Made by a program: the position numbers and the translations under genes. Below, one piece after another: positions 30,121-41,168 of a stretch of 64,000 nt of DNA (its first letter is position 1; the number at the start of each line of letters is the position of its first letter). The notes below the pieces were generated by a model. It was not told the DNA's origin. It saw only the letters and a program-made list of their open reading frames with translations, and made no database searches. The stretch comes from Alteromonas salexigens (GTDB taxonomy: Bacteria > Pseudomonadota > Gammaproteobacteria > Enterobacterales > Alteromonadaceae): positions 669,960-733,959 of the forward strand of contig NZ_JAOTJC010000006.1 in NCBI RefSeq assembly GCF_025628895.1. Reading direction: 5' to 3'.

Positions 30121-31743
30121 TTGATCACCACTGCCAACATTACGATGCAATTTGGCTCGTCGCCTTTGTTTGAAAACATTTCTGCCAAATTTGGCAACGG
30201 TAACCGTTACGGCCTCATTGGCGCTAATGGTTGCGGCAAGTCTACCTTTATGAAAATTCTCAGCGGGGAGCTTACTCCCACCGCAGGTAACGTGTCGATG
30301 TCGCCGGGCACCAAACTGGGTGTACTAAGCCAGGATCAGTTTGCCTTTGAGGAAATGAGCGTGGTAGACACAGTGATCATGGGTGACCGGGAACTGTGGG
30401 AAGTGAAACGCGAGCGGGATGAAATCTACAGCAAGCCGGATATGAGTGAAGAAGATGGCATGCGCGTGGCTGAACTTGAAACCCGGTTCGCCGAAATGGA
30501 CGGCTACACGGCAGAGGCCCGGGCAGGCGATATCCTGATCGCGGCCAGTATTGATGAGTCATACCATTTTGGGTTAATGAAAGAAGTAGCACCGGGTAAG
30601 AAAGTACGTGTGCTGTTAGCGCAGGCGCTTTTTGCAGAGCCGGATATTCTGTTACTCGATGAGCCCACCAACAACCTGGATATCTACACAATCAACTGGC
30701 TGGCGGAAGAGCTGAACAAGCGCAAATCCACCATGTTGATTATTTCCCACGATCGTCATTTTTTGAACTCCGTATGTACCCACATGGCCGACATCGACTA
30801 TGGCGAGCTACGTGTTTACCCGGGTAATTATGATGCATACGTAGAAGCGGCAATGCTGGCACAAGAGCAATTGCACCAGGAAAATGCCAAAAAGTCCGCT
30901 GAAATTGAAGAGCTGCAATCGTTTGTGGCCCGCTTTTCAGCAAATGCATCAAAAGCAAAACAGGCCACGTCCCGCGCCAGACGTTTGGAGAAAATTGAGC
31001 TGACGGAAGTAAAGGCTTCCAGTCGCCGCAAACCCTTCATCCAGTTTAAGCAACATAAAAAACTTCATCGCCTTGCCGTGACCCTGGAAGACCTGGGACA
31101 CAGCTATCCCGGGGTGCCGTTATTTGATAACGCAAACCTGCTTCTTGAAGCTGGCTCGCGACTGGCCATAATCGGCGAAAACGGGGCAGGCAAAACTACC
31201 CTGCTCAAGTGTCTGGTCGATGATTTAGCCCCGTCTGAAGGTTCCGTGAAGTGGGCAGAAAACGCCGCTATTGGTTATATTCCTCAGGACAGTTCCGCCG
31301 AATTTGACTGCGATCTCACACTGTTTGACTGGATGTCACAGTGGCGGTTGCCAAAACACGACGATTTACAGGTTAAAGGCATGCTGGGTCGCCTGTTATT
31401 CTCCTCCGATGACTTTAACAAGAAAGTACGGGTTTGTTCCGGTGGTGAGAAGAACCGCCTGTTATTCGGAAAGCTGATGCTTCAGGATATCAACGTGCTG
31501 GTCATGGACGAGCCGACCAACCACCTTGATATGGAATCTATCGAGGCGTTGAATAACGCGCTATTCAAGTTTGACGGCACCGTTATTTTTGTCAGTCACG
31601 ATCGGGAATTCGTCTCCTCTCTGGCCACGCAGGTAATTGAAGTACGTGAGCAGCAGCTCACCCATTTCGACGGCACCTATGAAGAATTCCTGGCCCACCG
31701 CCAGGAGGCATTGCGAGATAACCGCGAGGCTCTGTCAGCCTGA
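30121..31743 (+). CDS. ybiT: ABC-F family ATPase (YbiT-like)
   Basis: A soluble tandem ABC protein of the ABC-F class, which acts on the ribosome rather than in transport. The 540 residues hold two ATPase domains with GANGCGKST (34-42) and a second Walker [10 protein letters not shown], and two [10 protein letters not shown] / MDEPTNHLD Walker B motifs. The linker has the YbiT pattern [20 protein letters not shown]. Homology begins at [11 protein letters not shown], which points to a TTG start at 30121; the frame is open further upstream without homology, and the ribosome site is weak. Confidence 0.92.
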   Translation: MITTANITMQFGSSPLFENISAKFGNGNRYGLIGANGCGKSTFMKILSGELTPTAGNVSMSPGTKLGVLSQDQFAFEEMSVVDTVIMGDRELWEVKRERDEIYSKPDMSEEDGMRVAELETRFAEMDGYTAEARAGDILIAASIDESYHFGLMKEVAPGKKVRVLLAQALFAEPDILLLDEPTNNLDIYTINWLAEELNKRKSTMLIISHDRHFLNSVCTHMADIDYGELRVYPGNYDAYVEAAMLAQEQLHQENAKKSAEIEELQSFVARFSANASKAKQATSRARRLEKIELTEVKASSRRKPFIQFKQHKKLHRLAVTLEDLGHSYPGVPLFDNANLLLEAGSRLAIIGENGAGKTTLLKCLVDDLAPSEGSVKWAENAAIGYIPQDSSAEFDCDLTLFDWMSQWRLPKHDDLQVKGMLGRLLFSSDDFNKKVRVCSGGEKNRLLFGKLMLQDINVLVMDEPTNHLDMESIEALNNALFKFDGTVIFVSHDREFVSSLATQVIEVREQQLTHFDGTYEEFLAHRQEALRDNREALSA

Positions 31744-31766
31744 TTGCCTGAGATAAAATATCTTCA

Positions 31767-31797
31767 CCGACCCGTTCTGCACTGAGCGGGTCGGTCG
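31767..31797 (+). terminator. Likely terminator after ybiT
   Basis: CCGACCCG/CGGGTCGG (31767-31774 and 31787-31794) around a 12-base loop, followed by a T-rich stretch. It lies 23 bases after the ybiT stop. Confidence 0.7.
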
Positions 31798-31969
31798 TAT
31801 TCCCTTTGTTTATTTTATTAGTTAGTTCCTGCCCTTTTCCCTAACGCAATACCCATCAAGTATTCCAACCGCCTATTTCAAAGAAAAAATCGTTAGACCA
31901 GTGTAGCTGTTTTGTTTCCCATGGACCCGGCACCCCCAATTCACTTCCGGTTTGAGTAAACACAGACTA

Positions 31970-32003
31970 GTATTACTCTACACGTTACAATGTTTTGTAA
32001 TAC
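31970..32003. promoter_or_regulatory. Nested dyad symmetries before the MOD1 gene
   Basis: GTATTAC (31970-31976) is the inverted partner of GTAATAC (31997-32003). Inside lies TTACAA-TGTT-TTGTAA (31985-32000). They end about 20 bases before the start codon of the next gene and could form an operator. No regulator can be named. Confidence 0.4.
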
Positions 32004-32023
32004 CGATGCTTTAAGGGGCGCAA

Positions 32024-32551
32024 ATGGCGAACGATAACCGTATACCCGTATTACAACTGCCCCTGGAGCGCGATGTTTTTCTGCGTGGGCTTATCCATCA
32101 TCTTGCAGGCACGCTGGAAGACGTAGTGGGCATTGATGATGCCTCTGGCTTTATCAGTGTGGTTGGTCAGCGAGTTGGCGAAGATTTAAATCGACAGTAC
32201 CTGAATGGACTAAACCTCGATTCACTTAGCCGCGAACAGGTCAGTGATGTACTGGTAGACCTGAAGCGCAGGATCAAAGGCGATTTTTTTGTTATTGAGG
32301 AAGACGATACAAAAATTGTATTGGGCAACCGCCGGTGTCCCTTTGAAGATAAAGTGAAAGACCGCCCCTCTATGTGCATGATGACCTCTAATGTGTTTGG
32401 TACCATCGCTGCCGAAAACCTCGGCTATGCCCGGGTGGAGTTGCAAGAGACGATTGCTACTGGCTCTCCCCAGTGTCGGGTCTCCGTACACCTAACGCCC
32501 ACCAAGGATACAGACACTCAACCAGGTATTGAATATTACCGGGCAGAATGA
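32024..32551 (+). CDS. Methanogen output domain 1 (MOD1)-like protein
   Basis: A 175-residue soluble protein resembling the MOD1 family, which in other microbes is joined to or encoded beside signalling proteins. Three cysteines (C105, C118, C151) sit in the conserved C-terminal half, around NRRCPFEDKVKDRPSMCMM and SPQCRVSVHL. They could bind a metal or sense redox state; this is inference. AAGGGG lies at good spacing before the ATG. The stop is three bases before the hybrid kinase start, so the two are a pair. Confidence 0.7.
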   Translation: MANDNRIPVLQLPLERDVFLRGLIHHLAGTLEDVVGIDDASGFISVVGQRVGEDLNRQYLNGLNLDSLSREQVSDVLVDLKRRIKGDFFVIEEDDTKIVLGNRRCPFEDKVKDRPSMCMMTSNVFGTIAAENLGYARVELQETIATGSPQCRVSVHLTPTKDTDTQPGIEYYRAE

Positions 32552-32554
32552 CCA

Positions 32555-34507
32555 ATGACAGATGCACAGCAGTACGCACGTCTTCTTCAGTTACAGCCTT
32601 ACCCGGCGGTGATAATCGCAACAGACGGCGAGATCCTGCTAGCTAATGAGGCCGCCACGGAATTACTCGCAACCAATAATCTGCAAAATCAGAATCTGCT
32701 TTCCTTAATCGTCCCTGAGGGACTCAGTAAGTTCAAAGACTATCTGCGCGCCTGTTCCCGTAGTTCCCAACCATTAATGGGCACAGCAGTCATCCGGGCC
32801 ACTACCAATAGTCAGACATGCTACGGCGCGGTATTATCCTCCGGCGACCAAAATACTAACAAAACGCTGTTTCTCCGCTTTCAAAATAAGCGCCAGTCCA
32901 ATGTGCGGTTTTTAAGCCTGCAGGCTAAGCTCGAGCGACTCAACCGGGAAATAACCCGTCGTAAAGAGATGCAGGCTGAGCTGCTTAAAAAAAGCACTTT
33001 TTTACAGGCAACACTGTCCAGTATTGCTGAAGGCGTGCTCATCACCGACACGCAGGGCAATATTGATTATTTAAACCCTGTTGCTGAAAAACTCACCGGC
33101 TGGAGCCAGGAAGAAGCCCTAGGTGAGCCGGCAGCTTCTGTTTTTGCTCTATGCGATGAACACGACCACGTCTTTTGCCCGCTAGATGGTACTCAGCCAG
33201 GGAGCAATGTTGCTATATCAGGCGTTGCCACTCACTTACTGAGCAAACATGGCAAGGCGGTGCCTGTGGAGTTAAACAGCGCGGAAATTAGCGTTAACGG
33301 CGTGTCAGAGGGTGTCATCACAGTCTTTCACGATGTGACTGTGCGTCAGCGTATGGAGGCGCAATTAAGAGAGCGCGCCGCCCGACTGGAATTGCTGGAC
33401 ACCCGCAAGAACCAGTTTATGACCATGCTGGCCCATGAATTACGTACACCATTAACCCCTATCAGCTATGCGACCCAGGCAATGCGGTTATCCCCTCCAG
33501 ATGCGGAAGGCTCACAGGCCCCGTTAGGAGTGATTGAGCGCCAGGTTCGTCACATCAAACGCCTCGTCAATGAAATGCTGGATGTTTCGCGGGTAGCCAA
33601 CGGCAAGCTGGAAGTTGAAAAAGAAAATCTCGACCTGATCGCGCTGGCCACGACGGTATGGGATGACTACCAGCAAATTTTTTCAGATGCCGGCATTCAC
33701 ACTCACCTCAGCATCCTGGCAGAGGATGCCTGGGTAAATGGCGACAGGGACAGGCTAGTACAGATTTTACAAAATCTGTTAAACAACGCGCTCAAATTCA
33801 CCCCCCAGGGCGAAACGATTGAACTTGCCCTGTCTGTTAGTGAAACGCAGGCCATCATTGAAGTCATTGATACCGGTGTGGGTATTAACAATGAAGACTG
33901 CGCAGATATTTTTGAACCATTCACTCAGGCGGCGCAACCGCTGGACAGAGAGCTAGGAGGGCTGGGCATTGGTTTATCGTTGGTAAAAGGGATGGTATCC
34001 CTGCATGGCGGTACGGCCTCGCTACACAGTGAAGGAAGGGGCAAAGGGACCAGGGTAAAAATCACCTTACCGATTATCCAGGCGCCCGGTGAATCTCAGG
34101 TGTTACCAGAAGAGCTGCACCCTGTGCTTCCGCCCTGTCGGATACTCATCATTGAAGACGATGAAGATACCGCCACGGCAATGAGTTTGCTGTTACAGCT
34201 CAAAGGCCATGATGTGGTGTGGGCGTCTGACGGCCTGGAAGGCGTACAAAAAGCCACTGCGGTCCCACCAGACCTAATTATCTGCGATATTGGATTACCC
34301 GGGCTGGACGGCTTTGCGGTAGCCCGGCAATTACGTAAATCTGAGCTGACGGCACAGCTACCGATGGTAGCCTTGTCTGGCTATGGGGAAACGGCTTTCG
34401 TGAAAAAAGCGGAGCAAGCAGGATTTAACCTGCATATCACCAAGCCAGCGGAATTGGCCGACCTGCATAACGCAATAGCGCTGGTGACCAGCGGCACGAC
34501 GGTATAG
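32555..34507 (+). CDS. Soluble hybrid sensor histidine kinase/response regulator with two PAS domains
   Basis: A 650-residue kinase with no transmembrane segment. Order: PAS-like (about 10-110), a short coiled region, PAS (about 146-265), HisKA with phospho-accepting H294 in MLAHELRTPL, HATPase (N box NLLNNALKF near 407, G boxes DTGVGI and GGLGIGLSLV), and a C-terminal receiver with D578 in ICDIGLPGLDGF. It must sense an intracellular signal, possibly through the MOD1 protein encoded just before it. No DNA-binding output is encoded nearby, so the end target is unknown. Confidence 0.92.
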   Translation: MTDAQQYARLLQLQPYPAVIIATDGEILLANEAATELLATNNLQNQNLLSLIVPEGLSKFKDYLRACSRSSQPLMGTAVIRATTNSQTCYGAVLSSGDQNTNKTLFLRFQNKRQSNVRFLSLQAKLERLNREITRRKEMQAELLKKSTFLQATLSSIAEGVLITDTQGNIDYLNPVAEKLTGWSQEEALGEPAASVFALCDEHDHVFCPLDGTQPGSNVAISGVATHLLSKHGKAVPVELNSAEISVNGVSEGVITVFHDVTVRQRMEAQLRERAARLELLDTRKNQFMTMLAHELRTPLTPISYATQAMRLSPPDAEGSQAPLGVIERQVRHIKRLVNEMLDVSRVANGKLEVEKENLDLIALATTVWDDYQQIFSDAGIHTHLSILAEDAWVNGDRDRLVQILQNLLNNALKFTPQGETIELALSVSETQAIIEVIDTGVGINNEDCADIFEPFTQAAQPLDRELGGLGIGLSLVKGMVSLHGGTASLHSEGRGKGTRVKITLPIIQAPGESQVLPEELHPVLPPCRILIIEDDEDTATAMSLLLQLKGHDVVWASDGLEGVQKATAVPPDLIICDIGLPGLDGFAVARQLRKSELTAQLPMVALSGYGETAFVKKAEQAGFNLHITKPAELADLHNAIALVTSGTTV

Positions 34508-34540
34508 TCTAAACGCCGCTTCCAGCGGGTCTTAAACCAT

Positions 34541-34987
34541 TTAAAACCAGCTGCGGGTATACATTCTGTCGAGATCACTGAACGCTGTTTTCAATAGCGT
34601 TGCCAGCTCCATATAGCGGGGGCGGGCTTTCAGTGTCTGCACGGCACATCCCTGACTACGCATTTTGCCGTGAATTTCCTGATACCAGTGTTTTAGCTGT
34701 GGCGGAAGTAACTGATTAGACCGGTGGCCGAGCCACATCAGCCCTTGCAGGGGTAAACTCAAAAAAAACAGCCCCACCGTAATGATCTGTGGCATGAATT
34801 CAGCACCCAGGGTGTTAAATAAGGTCACGCACGCTAACACCGCCAGCGGTGGCATTGCTTTTACGGCCAGCTGAGTGGCCGTTACCACCCGGCATTCGGG
34901 AAAATGCGCGTACAATTCTTTTTTCACCGGCCAGGTATGCATGTACTCCTGCCCGTCACGAAACAGTGAAAATACTGATTGTGCCAT
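34541..34987 (-). CDS. yfbV: UPF0208/DUF412 membrane protein YfbV
   Basis: A 148-residue inner-membrane protein of the YfbV family. It opens with SVFSLFRDGQEYMHTWPVKKEL and has two hydrophobic segments (about 43-62 and 66-86). In relatives it has been linked to chromosome macrodomain insulation; that role is not shown by the sequence. It is divergent from trxB across a spacer with two strong dyad symmetries. Confidence 0.93.
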   Translation of the reverse strand: MAQSVFSLFRDGQEYMHTWPVKKELYAHFPECRVVTATQLAVKAMPPLAVLACVTLFNTLGAEFMPQIITVGLFFLSLPLQGLMWLGHRSNQLLPPQLKHWYQEIHGKMRSQGCAVQTLKARPRYMELATLLKTAFSDLDRMYTRSWF

Positions 34988-35041
34988 GATTCACCCCACT
35001 ACTGCGCTTTACCTCAGCAGGTCGTCTGCTTCGGTTCTACT

Positions 35042-35055
35042 AACAGTATACTGTT
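35042..35055. promoter_or_regulatory. Perfect 14-base palindrome between yfbV and trxB
   Basis: AACAGTATACTGTT is fully self-complementary and lies 55 bases upstream of yfbV. It is a candidate operator for one or both genes. It is not a LexA box, because the half-sites are in the opposite order. Confidence 0.4.
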
Positions 35056-35087
35056 TTTCTATAATACTGACCAAAACAAGTTAAAGC

Positions 35088-35107
35088 TCACTCTTAGTGA
35101 AGAGTGA
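35088..35107. other. Hairpin between yfbV and trxB
   Basis: TCACTCTT-AGTG-AAGAGTGA is a perfect eight-base stem about 145 bases before the trxB start. It may be a second operator or an RNA hairpin in the leader. Confidence 0.4.
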
Positions 35108-35232
35108 CAATGGCCGTGGTAAAAGGCATCATAGGCACAAATTTTTTCAGCCTGGCTGGTGTAGCGATTGAATCTGTTGATTTTGCCCCAACCTTGCCTG
35201 TTAGTCGTATTATTTTGCCACAGTGGCAATGA

Positions 35233-36213
<981 letters not shown>

Positions 36214-36221
36214 GTTTGGTT

Positions 36222-36245
36222 GGCGGGCCTAAGCCCGCCTTTTTA
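36222..36245 (+). terminator. Intrinsic terminator after trxB
   Basis: GGCGGGC/GCCCGCC with a CTAA loop and a following run of Ts. Confidence 0.92.
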
Positions 36246-36271
36246 TATCGTCAGTCATACCGTTTACTACC

Positions 36272-37018
36272 ATGATCGAGTTGCCGTATCTTCACGAATC
36301 TACCCCCTTCCCCAATGTGAACACTGCGCTGGAAGAGCCCAATGGCTTATTGGCATTCGGAGGTACCCTCGATGTAAACCGGTTATTCAATGCTTACAGT
36401 AACGGTATTTTTCCCTGGTTTGGCGAAGACGAACCAATATTGTGGTGGTCTCCGGATCCACGGTCTATCATTCCCTTAGACGCGTTTTACGCAAGTCGCA
36501 GCCTGCGCAAGCTGGCAGCAAAACATCTTTATCGCATAACGCTTAACTACGATTTCTCGCAGGTCATCAGAGCCTGTGCGTCCATTCCCCGTAAACATCC
36601 GGGCAGTGACGAAATCAGCGCCGACACCTGGATCACAGACGATATGCAGCAAGCCTACACAAACCTGCACCATGCAGGCCTGGCCCACTCAGTGGAGGTG
36701 TGGGAAGACACCACCCTGGTGGGCGGCTTGTACGGCGTTGCCATTGGCGAGGTATTTTGTGGCGAGTCCATGTTTCACCGCAAAGCGAATACCTCCAAGC
36801 TGGCTATGCTGGCGTTGGTACAGCATATGCGTGCGCATAAACTGGCATTCATTGACTGTCAGTTACCCACGGACCACCTGGCATCACTGGGCGCCACTAC
36901 TTTGCCTCGCAGCGAGTTTCTCGATCGCCTTCACCAGCATGACGAGACCCTGGACGAAACGGGTAGCCTGCGGGCGTCATACCAGGAGTGTTGGTCCAAA
37001 CAGGACATTACCCCATGA
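36272..37018 (+). CDS. aat: Leucyl/phenylalanyl-tRNA--protein transferase
   Basis: Adds Leu or Phe from charged tRNA to proteins with N-terminal Lys or Arg, making them substrates for ClpS-ClpAP. The 248 residues match Aat, with GLLAFGGTLDVNRLFNAYSNGIFPW split over residues 27-51, the WWSPDPR segment and GEVFCGESMFH. Its stop overlaps the next start (ATGA). The gene opens the N-degron cluster aat-bpt-infA-clpA-clpS. Confidence 0.95.
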   Translation: MIELPYLHESTPFPNVNTALEEPNGLLAFGGTLDVNRLFNAYSNGIFPWFGEDEPILWWSPDPRSIIPLDAFYASRSLRKLAAKHLYRITLNYDFSQVIRACASIPRKHPGSDEISADTWITDDMQQAYTNLHHAGLAHSVEVWEDTTLVGGLYGVAIGEVFCGESMFHRKANTSKLAMLALVQHMRAHKLAFIDCQLPTDHLASLGATTLPRSEFLDRLHQHDETLDETGSLRASYQECWSKQDITP

Positions 37019-37725
37019 GGTTTGGCATCACTCAGCCGGCAGCGTGCAGCTACCTCGCGGATCAACAGGAGCAGTTGCTGGTCTTTGCTGAAGAGGAGAC
37101 GGAGCTGGGGCGACGTTACGCTCAGTTAATTCAGGCAGGATTCCGCCGCAGTGGCGACCAGATATACCGTCCCCACTGCCCGCTATGCCAGGCCTGTGAA
37201 TCTATTCGACTGCCGGTATCTGAGTTTCAGCCTTCCCGAAGTCAGCGTAGATTATTAAAGAAAAATGCCGCGCTACGCTCGGTATTTACCCGCACGGCCG
37301 GTACTGATTATTATCCCTTGTATGCGCGCTATATTAACGAACGTCACGCCGACGGGACCATGTATCCGCCGTCACCAGAGCAATTTGAAGGCTTTATCCA
37401 TTGCACCTGGAACCCCCCGGCTTTCGTTGAGGCATATGATGGCGAGACGTTGATCGCAGTGGCGGTTTGCGACGTATTAGACGACAGCACAAGCTGTGCA
37501 ATGTCAGCGCTGTACACGTTTTTTAACCCCGACTACGGGCACGCGTCTCTGGGCACCTGGATGATACTGCAACAAATTCATCATGCGCAGGAACAAGGGA
37601 TGAAATACGTTTACCTTGGTTATCAGGTCGACAGCTGCCAGAAAATGGCGTACAAGGCGGATTTTTTCCCACACGAGCGTTTTCGGCACCACCAATGGCA
37701 TCGCGTTGACAAAAAAAATCGGTAA
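37015..37725 (+). CDS. bpt: Aspartate/glutamate leucyltransferase (Bpt, ATE-like)
   Basis: Transfers leucine to N-terminal Asp or Glu, a second entry route to ClpS. The 236 residues match the bacterial Bpt/ATE family, with the N-terminal cysteine-bearing CPLCQACESIRLPVSEF and the LGTWMILQQIHHAQ and YVYLGYQVDSCQKMAYK segments. The ATG overlaps the aat stop; a longer frame inside aat is not needed. Confidence 0.93.
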   Translation: MRFGITQPAACSYLADQQEQLLVFAEEETELGRRYAQLIQAGFRRSGDQIYRPHCPLCQACESIRLPVSEFQPSRSQRRLLKKNAALRSVFTRTAGTDYYPLYARYINERHADGTMYPPSPEQFEGFIHCTWNPPAFVEAYDGETLIAVAVCDVLDDSTSCAMSALYTFFNPDYGHASLGTWMILQQIHHAQEQGMKYVYLGYQVDSCQKMAYKADFFPHERFRHHQWHRVDKKNR

Positions 37726-37792
37726 TTGCTTTACACTGAGGTGTAGATTGGTTACTGTCTGCGCGGCAAAAATTTTGACTTATTTGAGGTAA

Positions 37793-38020
<228 letters not shown>

Positions 38021-38045
38021 TTCGCCAGACAGCGGTCCCCGCTAC

Positions 38046-38078
38046 AAAAAAAGCCCGATATAATATCGGGCTTTTTTG
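38046..38078. terminator. Bidirectional terminator between infA and clpA
   Basis: AAGCCCGATA/TATCGGGCTT with a three-base loop, A run before and T run after. It lies between the convergent infA and clpA genes and can serve both. Confidence 0.94.
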
Positions 38079-38100
38079 TGTCTTGCTGAAAGAGACGCAA

Positions 38101-40377
38101 TCAGTTTGACTGCGTCTCTGCTTTTTCTGCATTTACTCCCGCGTAAGTAAACTTCAGCTTATCGTCCTTCATATGCACTTTCACGCTACCGCCTTTGTTA
38201 AGCTCACCAAAGAGCAGTTCGTTGGCCAGCTCCTTCTTGATTTCATGCTTAATAAGGCGAGCCATTGGACGTGCCCCCATGGCTTTGTCATAGCCTTTCT
38301 CGGCCAGATAAGCACGGGCGGCAGAGGTCACCTCCAGTGACACCCCTTTCACGTCCAGCTGAGCCTGGAGCTCGATAATGAACTTGTCCACAACTTGCAG
38401 AATAATCTCTGAGTCCAGGTGATTGAACCAAATGATACCGTCCAGCCGGTTGCGGAATTCCGGTGAAAACACCTTATTAATTTCACTCAGGGCATCATGG
38501 CTGTGATCCTGCTGCTTAAAGCCAATAGATTTACGCACCGTTTCCTGCACACCGGCATTGGTGGTCATTACCAGCACCACGTTACGGAAATCGACTTTAC
38601 GGCCGTTATTATCGGTCAGCGTGCCGTGGTCCATCACCTGCAACAGAATGTTGTAGATATCGCTGTGCGCCTTTTCAATCTCATCAAGCAGCACCACCGA
38701 ATACGGGTTTTTAATTACCGCATCGGTAAGCAAGCCCCCCTGATCGAAACCTACATAGCCCGGGGGCGCACCAATTAGGCGACTAACCGCATGCCTCTCC
38801 ATGTACTCAGACATATCAAAGCGCACCAGCTCAACACCCATAATTTTTGCCAGTTGCTGGGTCACTTCGGTTTTACCTACCCCGGTAGGACCGGCAAACA
38901 GGAAGCTGCCAATAGGCTTTTCTTCCGCCCCCAGCCCTGAGCGGGACAAGTGAATTGAATCGGTCAGGTTCTCGATAGCATCATCCTGTCCGAACACCAC
39001 CATTTTCAGGTTGCGAGACAGATTCTTCAGCACTTCTTTGTCTGACGCAGATACCGACTTCTCGGGGATGCGGGCCATCTTCGCAATGATTTGCTCAATA
39101 TCGGTTACATTAATCGTTTTCTTACGCTTCGACTGCGGTAGCAGGCGCTGGCTGGCGCCAGCCTCGTCCATCACATCAATGGCTTTGTCTGGTAAGTGCC
39201 GTTCATTAATGTACTTGGCAGAAAGCTCTGCCGCTGCCTGCAAGGCTTTCTGTGTAAACCGGACACTGTGGTGTTCTTCATAGCGCGATTTCAGACCTTG
39301 CAGAATTTTGGTGGTATCGCTGACGCTGGGTTCTGTAATATCCACTTTCTGGAAGCGGCGCGCCAGGGCACGGTCCTTTTCAAAAATACCCTGATATTCC
39401 TGATACGTGGTCGAGCCAATGCAGCGCAATTCGCCACTGCTCAGCTTAGGCTTCAGCAGGTTAGACGCATCCATCACACCACCAGACGCTGCTCCGGCGC
39501 CTATGATGGTATGAATTTCATCAATAAACAGAATCGCATCTTTGTCTTTGCCCAGCTCACGTAAAATGGCTTTCAGGCGCTTCTCAAAATCACCCCGGTA
39601 TTTGGTGCCGGCGAGTAGGCCGCCCAGATCTAAAGAGTAGACTGTACTGTCGGCTATTACATCAGGCACGTCGTTATTAACAATCCGGTAGGCTAACCCT
39701 TCTGCAATGGCAGTTTTACCCACGCCGGCTTCACCCACTAACAGCGGGTTATTTTTACGGCGCCGACACAGGATCTGAATAGTGCGCTCAAGCTCAGAAT
39801 CCCGGCCAATGAGTGGATCGATCTTGCCATCCTGGGCCTGCTTATTTAAATCAGTGGCGTATTTGCTCAACGCCGAACTGTTTTCATCACCTTCGGCATT
39901 TTCTTCATTCACCTCAGGGGCAGCAGACTCTTCATCATCCACTTTACTGACACCGTGACTGATGTAATTCACTACATCCAGGCGGGTCACATCAGCTTTC
40001 TTAAGGATATAGACAGCCTGGGATTCCTGCTCGGAGAAAATGGCCACCAACACATTGGCACCGGTCACTTCGTCTTTACCCGATGATTGCACGTGAAAGA
40101 CCGCCCGTTGCAACACACGCTGAAAACCTAGGGTGGGTTGTGTCTCACGCTCGTTCGCCTGGTCTTCCAGGATCAATGGTGTGGTGTCTTTGACGAACTC
40201 TATCAGTTCACTTTTAATGGCATCGATGTTCGCGCCACACGCTTTCAACGCATCCCGGGCAGCGGAGTTATCCAATAATGCCAGGAGCAGGTGCTCTACC
40301 GTCATAAACTCATGGCGGTGCTCACGGGCAAACACAAACGCCTCGTTCAATGTTTGCTCTAATTCTTTATTCAACAT
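38101..40377 (-). CDS. clpA: ATP-dependent Clp protease ATP-binding subunit ClpA
   Basis: The unfoldase partner of ClpP. The 758 residues have an N-terminal Clp repeat domain (about 1-140), an acidic linker, AAA domain 1 with GEAGVGKTAIAEGL (near 215) and AAA domain 2 with GPTGVGKTEVTQQL (near 497), plus the IGL-type loop that docks ClpP (KSIGFKQQ). It lies 24 bases after clpS. Confidence 0.97.
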   Translation of the reverse strand: MLNKELEQTLNEAFVFAREHRHEFMTVEHLLLALLDNSAARDALKACGANIDAIKSELIEFVKDTTPLILEDQANERETQPTLGFQRVLQRAVFHVQSSGKDEVTGANVLVAIFSEQESQAVYILKKADVTRLDVVNYISHGVSKVDDEESAAPEVNEENAEGDENSSALSKYATDLNKQAQDGKIDPLIGRDSELERTIQILCRRRKNNPLLVGEAGVGKTAIAEGLAYRIVNNDVPDVIADSTVYSLDLGGLLAGTKYRGDFEKRLKAILRELGKDKDAILFIDEIHTIIGAGAASGGVMDASNLLKPKLSSGELRCIGSTTYQEYQGIFEKDRALARRFQKVDITEPSVSDTTKILQGLKSRYEEHHSVRFTQKALQAAAELSAKYINERHLPDKAIDVMDEAGASQRLLPQSKRKKTINVTDIEQIIAKMARIPEKSVSASDKEVLKNLSRNLKMVVFGQDDAIENLTDSIHLSRSGLGAEEKPIGSFLFAGPTGVGKTEVTQQLAKIMGVELVRFDMSEYMERHAVSRLIGAPPGYVGFDQGGLLTDAVIKNPYSVVLLDEIEKAHSDIYNILLQVMDHGTLTDNNGRKVDFRNVVLVMTTNAGVQETVRKSIGFKQQDHSHDALSEINKVFSPEFRNRLDGIIWFNHLDSEIILQVVDKFIIELQAQLDVKGVSLEVTSAARAYLAEKGYDKAMGARPMARLIKHEIKKELANELLFGELNKGGSVKVHMKDDKLKFTYAGVNAEKAETQSN

Positions 40378-40401
40378 ATCGCTCGCCCTCTACTGGTTGA
40401 C

Positions 40402-40722
40402 TTACGCCTGCTCCATGGTGCACATAAGCGGATGATGATGCTTACGTGCGTACTGATTGACCTGCATCACTTTCGTCTCTGCAATCTCTGCAGTGAATAT
40501 GCCGCAAACCGCTTTACCATGGTAATGTACGGTCAGCATGACTTGATTGGCCTTCTCAGCATCCAAATTAAAAAAATGCATGAGTACTTCGACCACGAAA
40601 TCCATTGGCGTGTAGTCGTCATTATTCAGTAATACTTTGTACATCGGGGGCGGTTGCGCCTTCTTGCGAACCGCGTCTTTCTGTTTTTCCTTCTCTATAC
40701 CGATCGCGTTGTCTTTACTCAT
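40402..40722 (-). CDS. clpS: ClpS adaptor (N-recognin)
   Basis: Delivers proteins with N-terminal Leu, Phe, Tyr or Trp to ClpA. The 106 residues carry the conserved [17 protein letters not shown], the [13 protein letters not shown] helix and the C-terminal [10 protein letters not shown]. With aat and bpt nearby, both tagging routes and the receptor are clustered. Confidence 0.97.
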   Translation of the reverse strand: MSKDNAIGIEKEKQKDAVRKKAQPPPMYKVLLNNDDYTPMDFVVEVLMHFFNLDAEKANQVMLTVHYHGKAVCGIFTAEIAETKVMQVNQYARKHHHPLMCTMEQA

Positions 40723-40924
40723 AATTTAATGATAGTGCCTTCAGCAGCAATGTCGCGGAATTTTTACAATTTAAAGAAATTACGCAAAATGGCCTTGACA
40801 TAAGGTGGTTAAAATATCTACAGTTTGATTATGGTCATGTGAAGTGACGCACATACCATTGTGCCCTAACCTTTATTGTGGGGGCATACAAGTGTGAGTT
40901 CAAGGATTAAGAGGAAGTCGAAGT

Positions 40925-41143
40925 ATGGCGGTTGGCAAAGTTAAATGGTTTAACAACGCAAAGGGTTTCGGATTTATCGTTCCTGAAGATGGTGGCGAAG
41001 ACATTTTCGCGCATTACTCTACAATCCAGATGGAAGGTTACCGGTCATTAAAAGCAGGTCAGGAGGTCACATTTGACGTCCAACAAGGCCCCAAAGGGCT
41101 ACACGCAGAAAATATCGGTTTTATAGAAGAGCCAGAACGTTAA
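40925..41143 (+). CDS. cspD: Cold-shock-domain protein (CspD-like)
   Basis: A 72-residue single-stranded nucleic acid binding protein. The RNP1 motif KGFGFI and the later DIFAHYSTI, near RNP2, are present, and the C-terminus matches CspD rather than CspA. It is divergent from clpS, as in E. coli, where CspD inhibits replication in stationary phase. GAGG-like AGAGGAAG precedes the ATG. Confidence 0.93.
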   Translation: MAVGKVKWFNNAKGFGFIVPEDGGEDIFAHYSTIQMEGYRSLKAGQEVTFDVQQGPKGLHAENIGFIEEPER

Positions 41144-41168
41144 TTCGATAATCTGTTATCGAGTCAAC

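Noticed and set aside
35042..35055. LexA (SOS) box before yfbV
   Set aside because: The palindrome has ACAG then CTGT, the reverse of the LexA order CTGT-N8-ACAG.
40795..40800. TTGACA promoter for cspD
   Set aside because: No acceptable -10 box at 16-18 bases spacing, so I do not list it.
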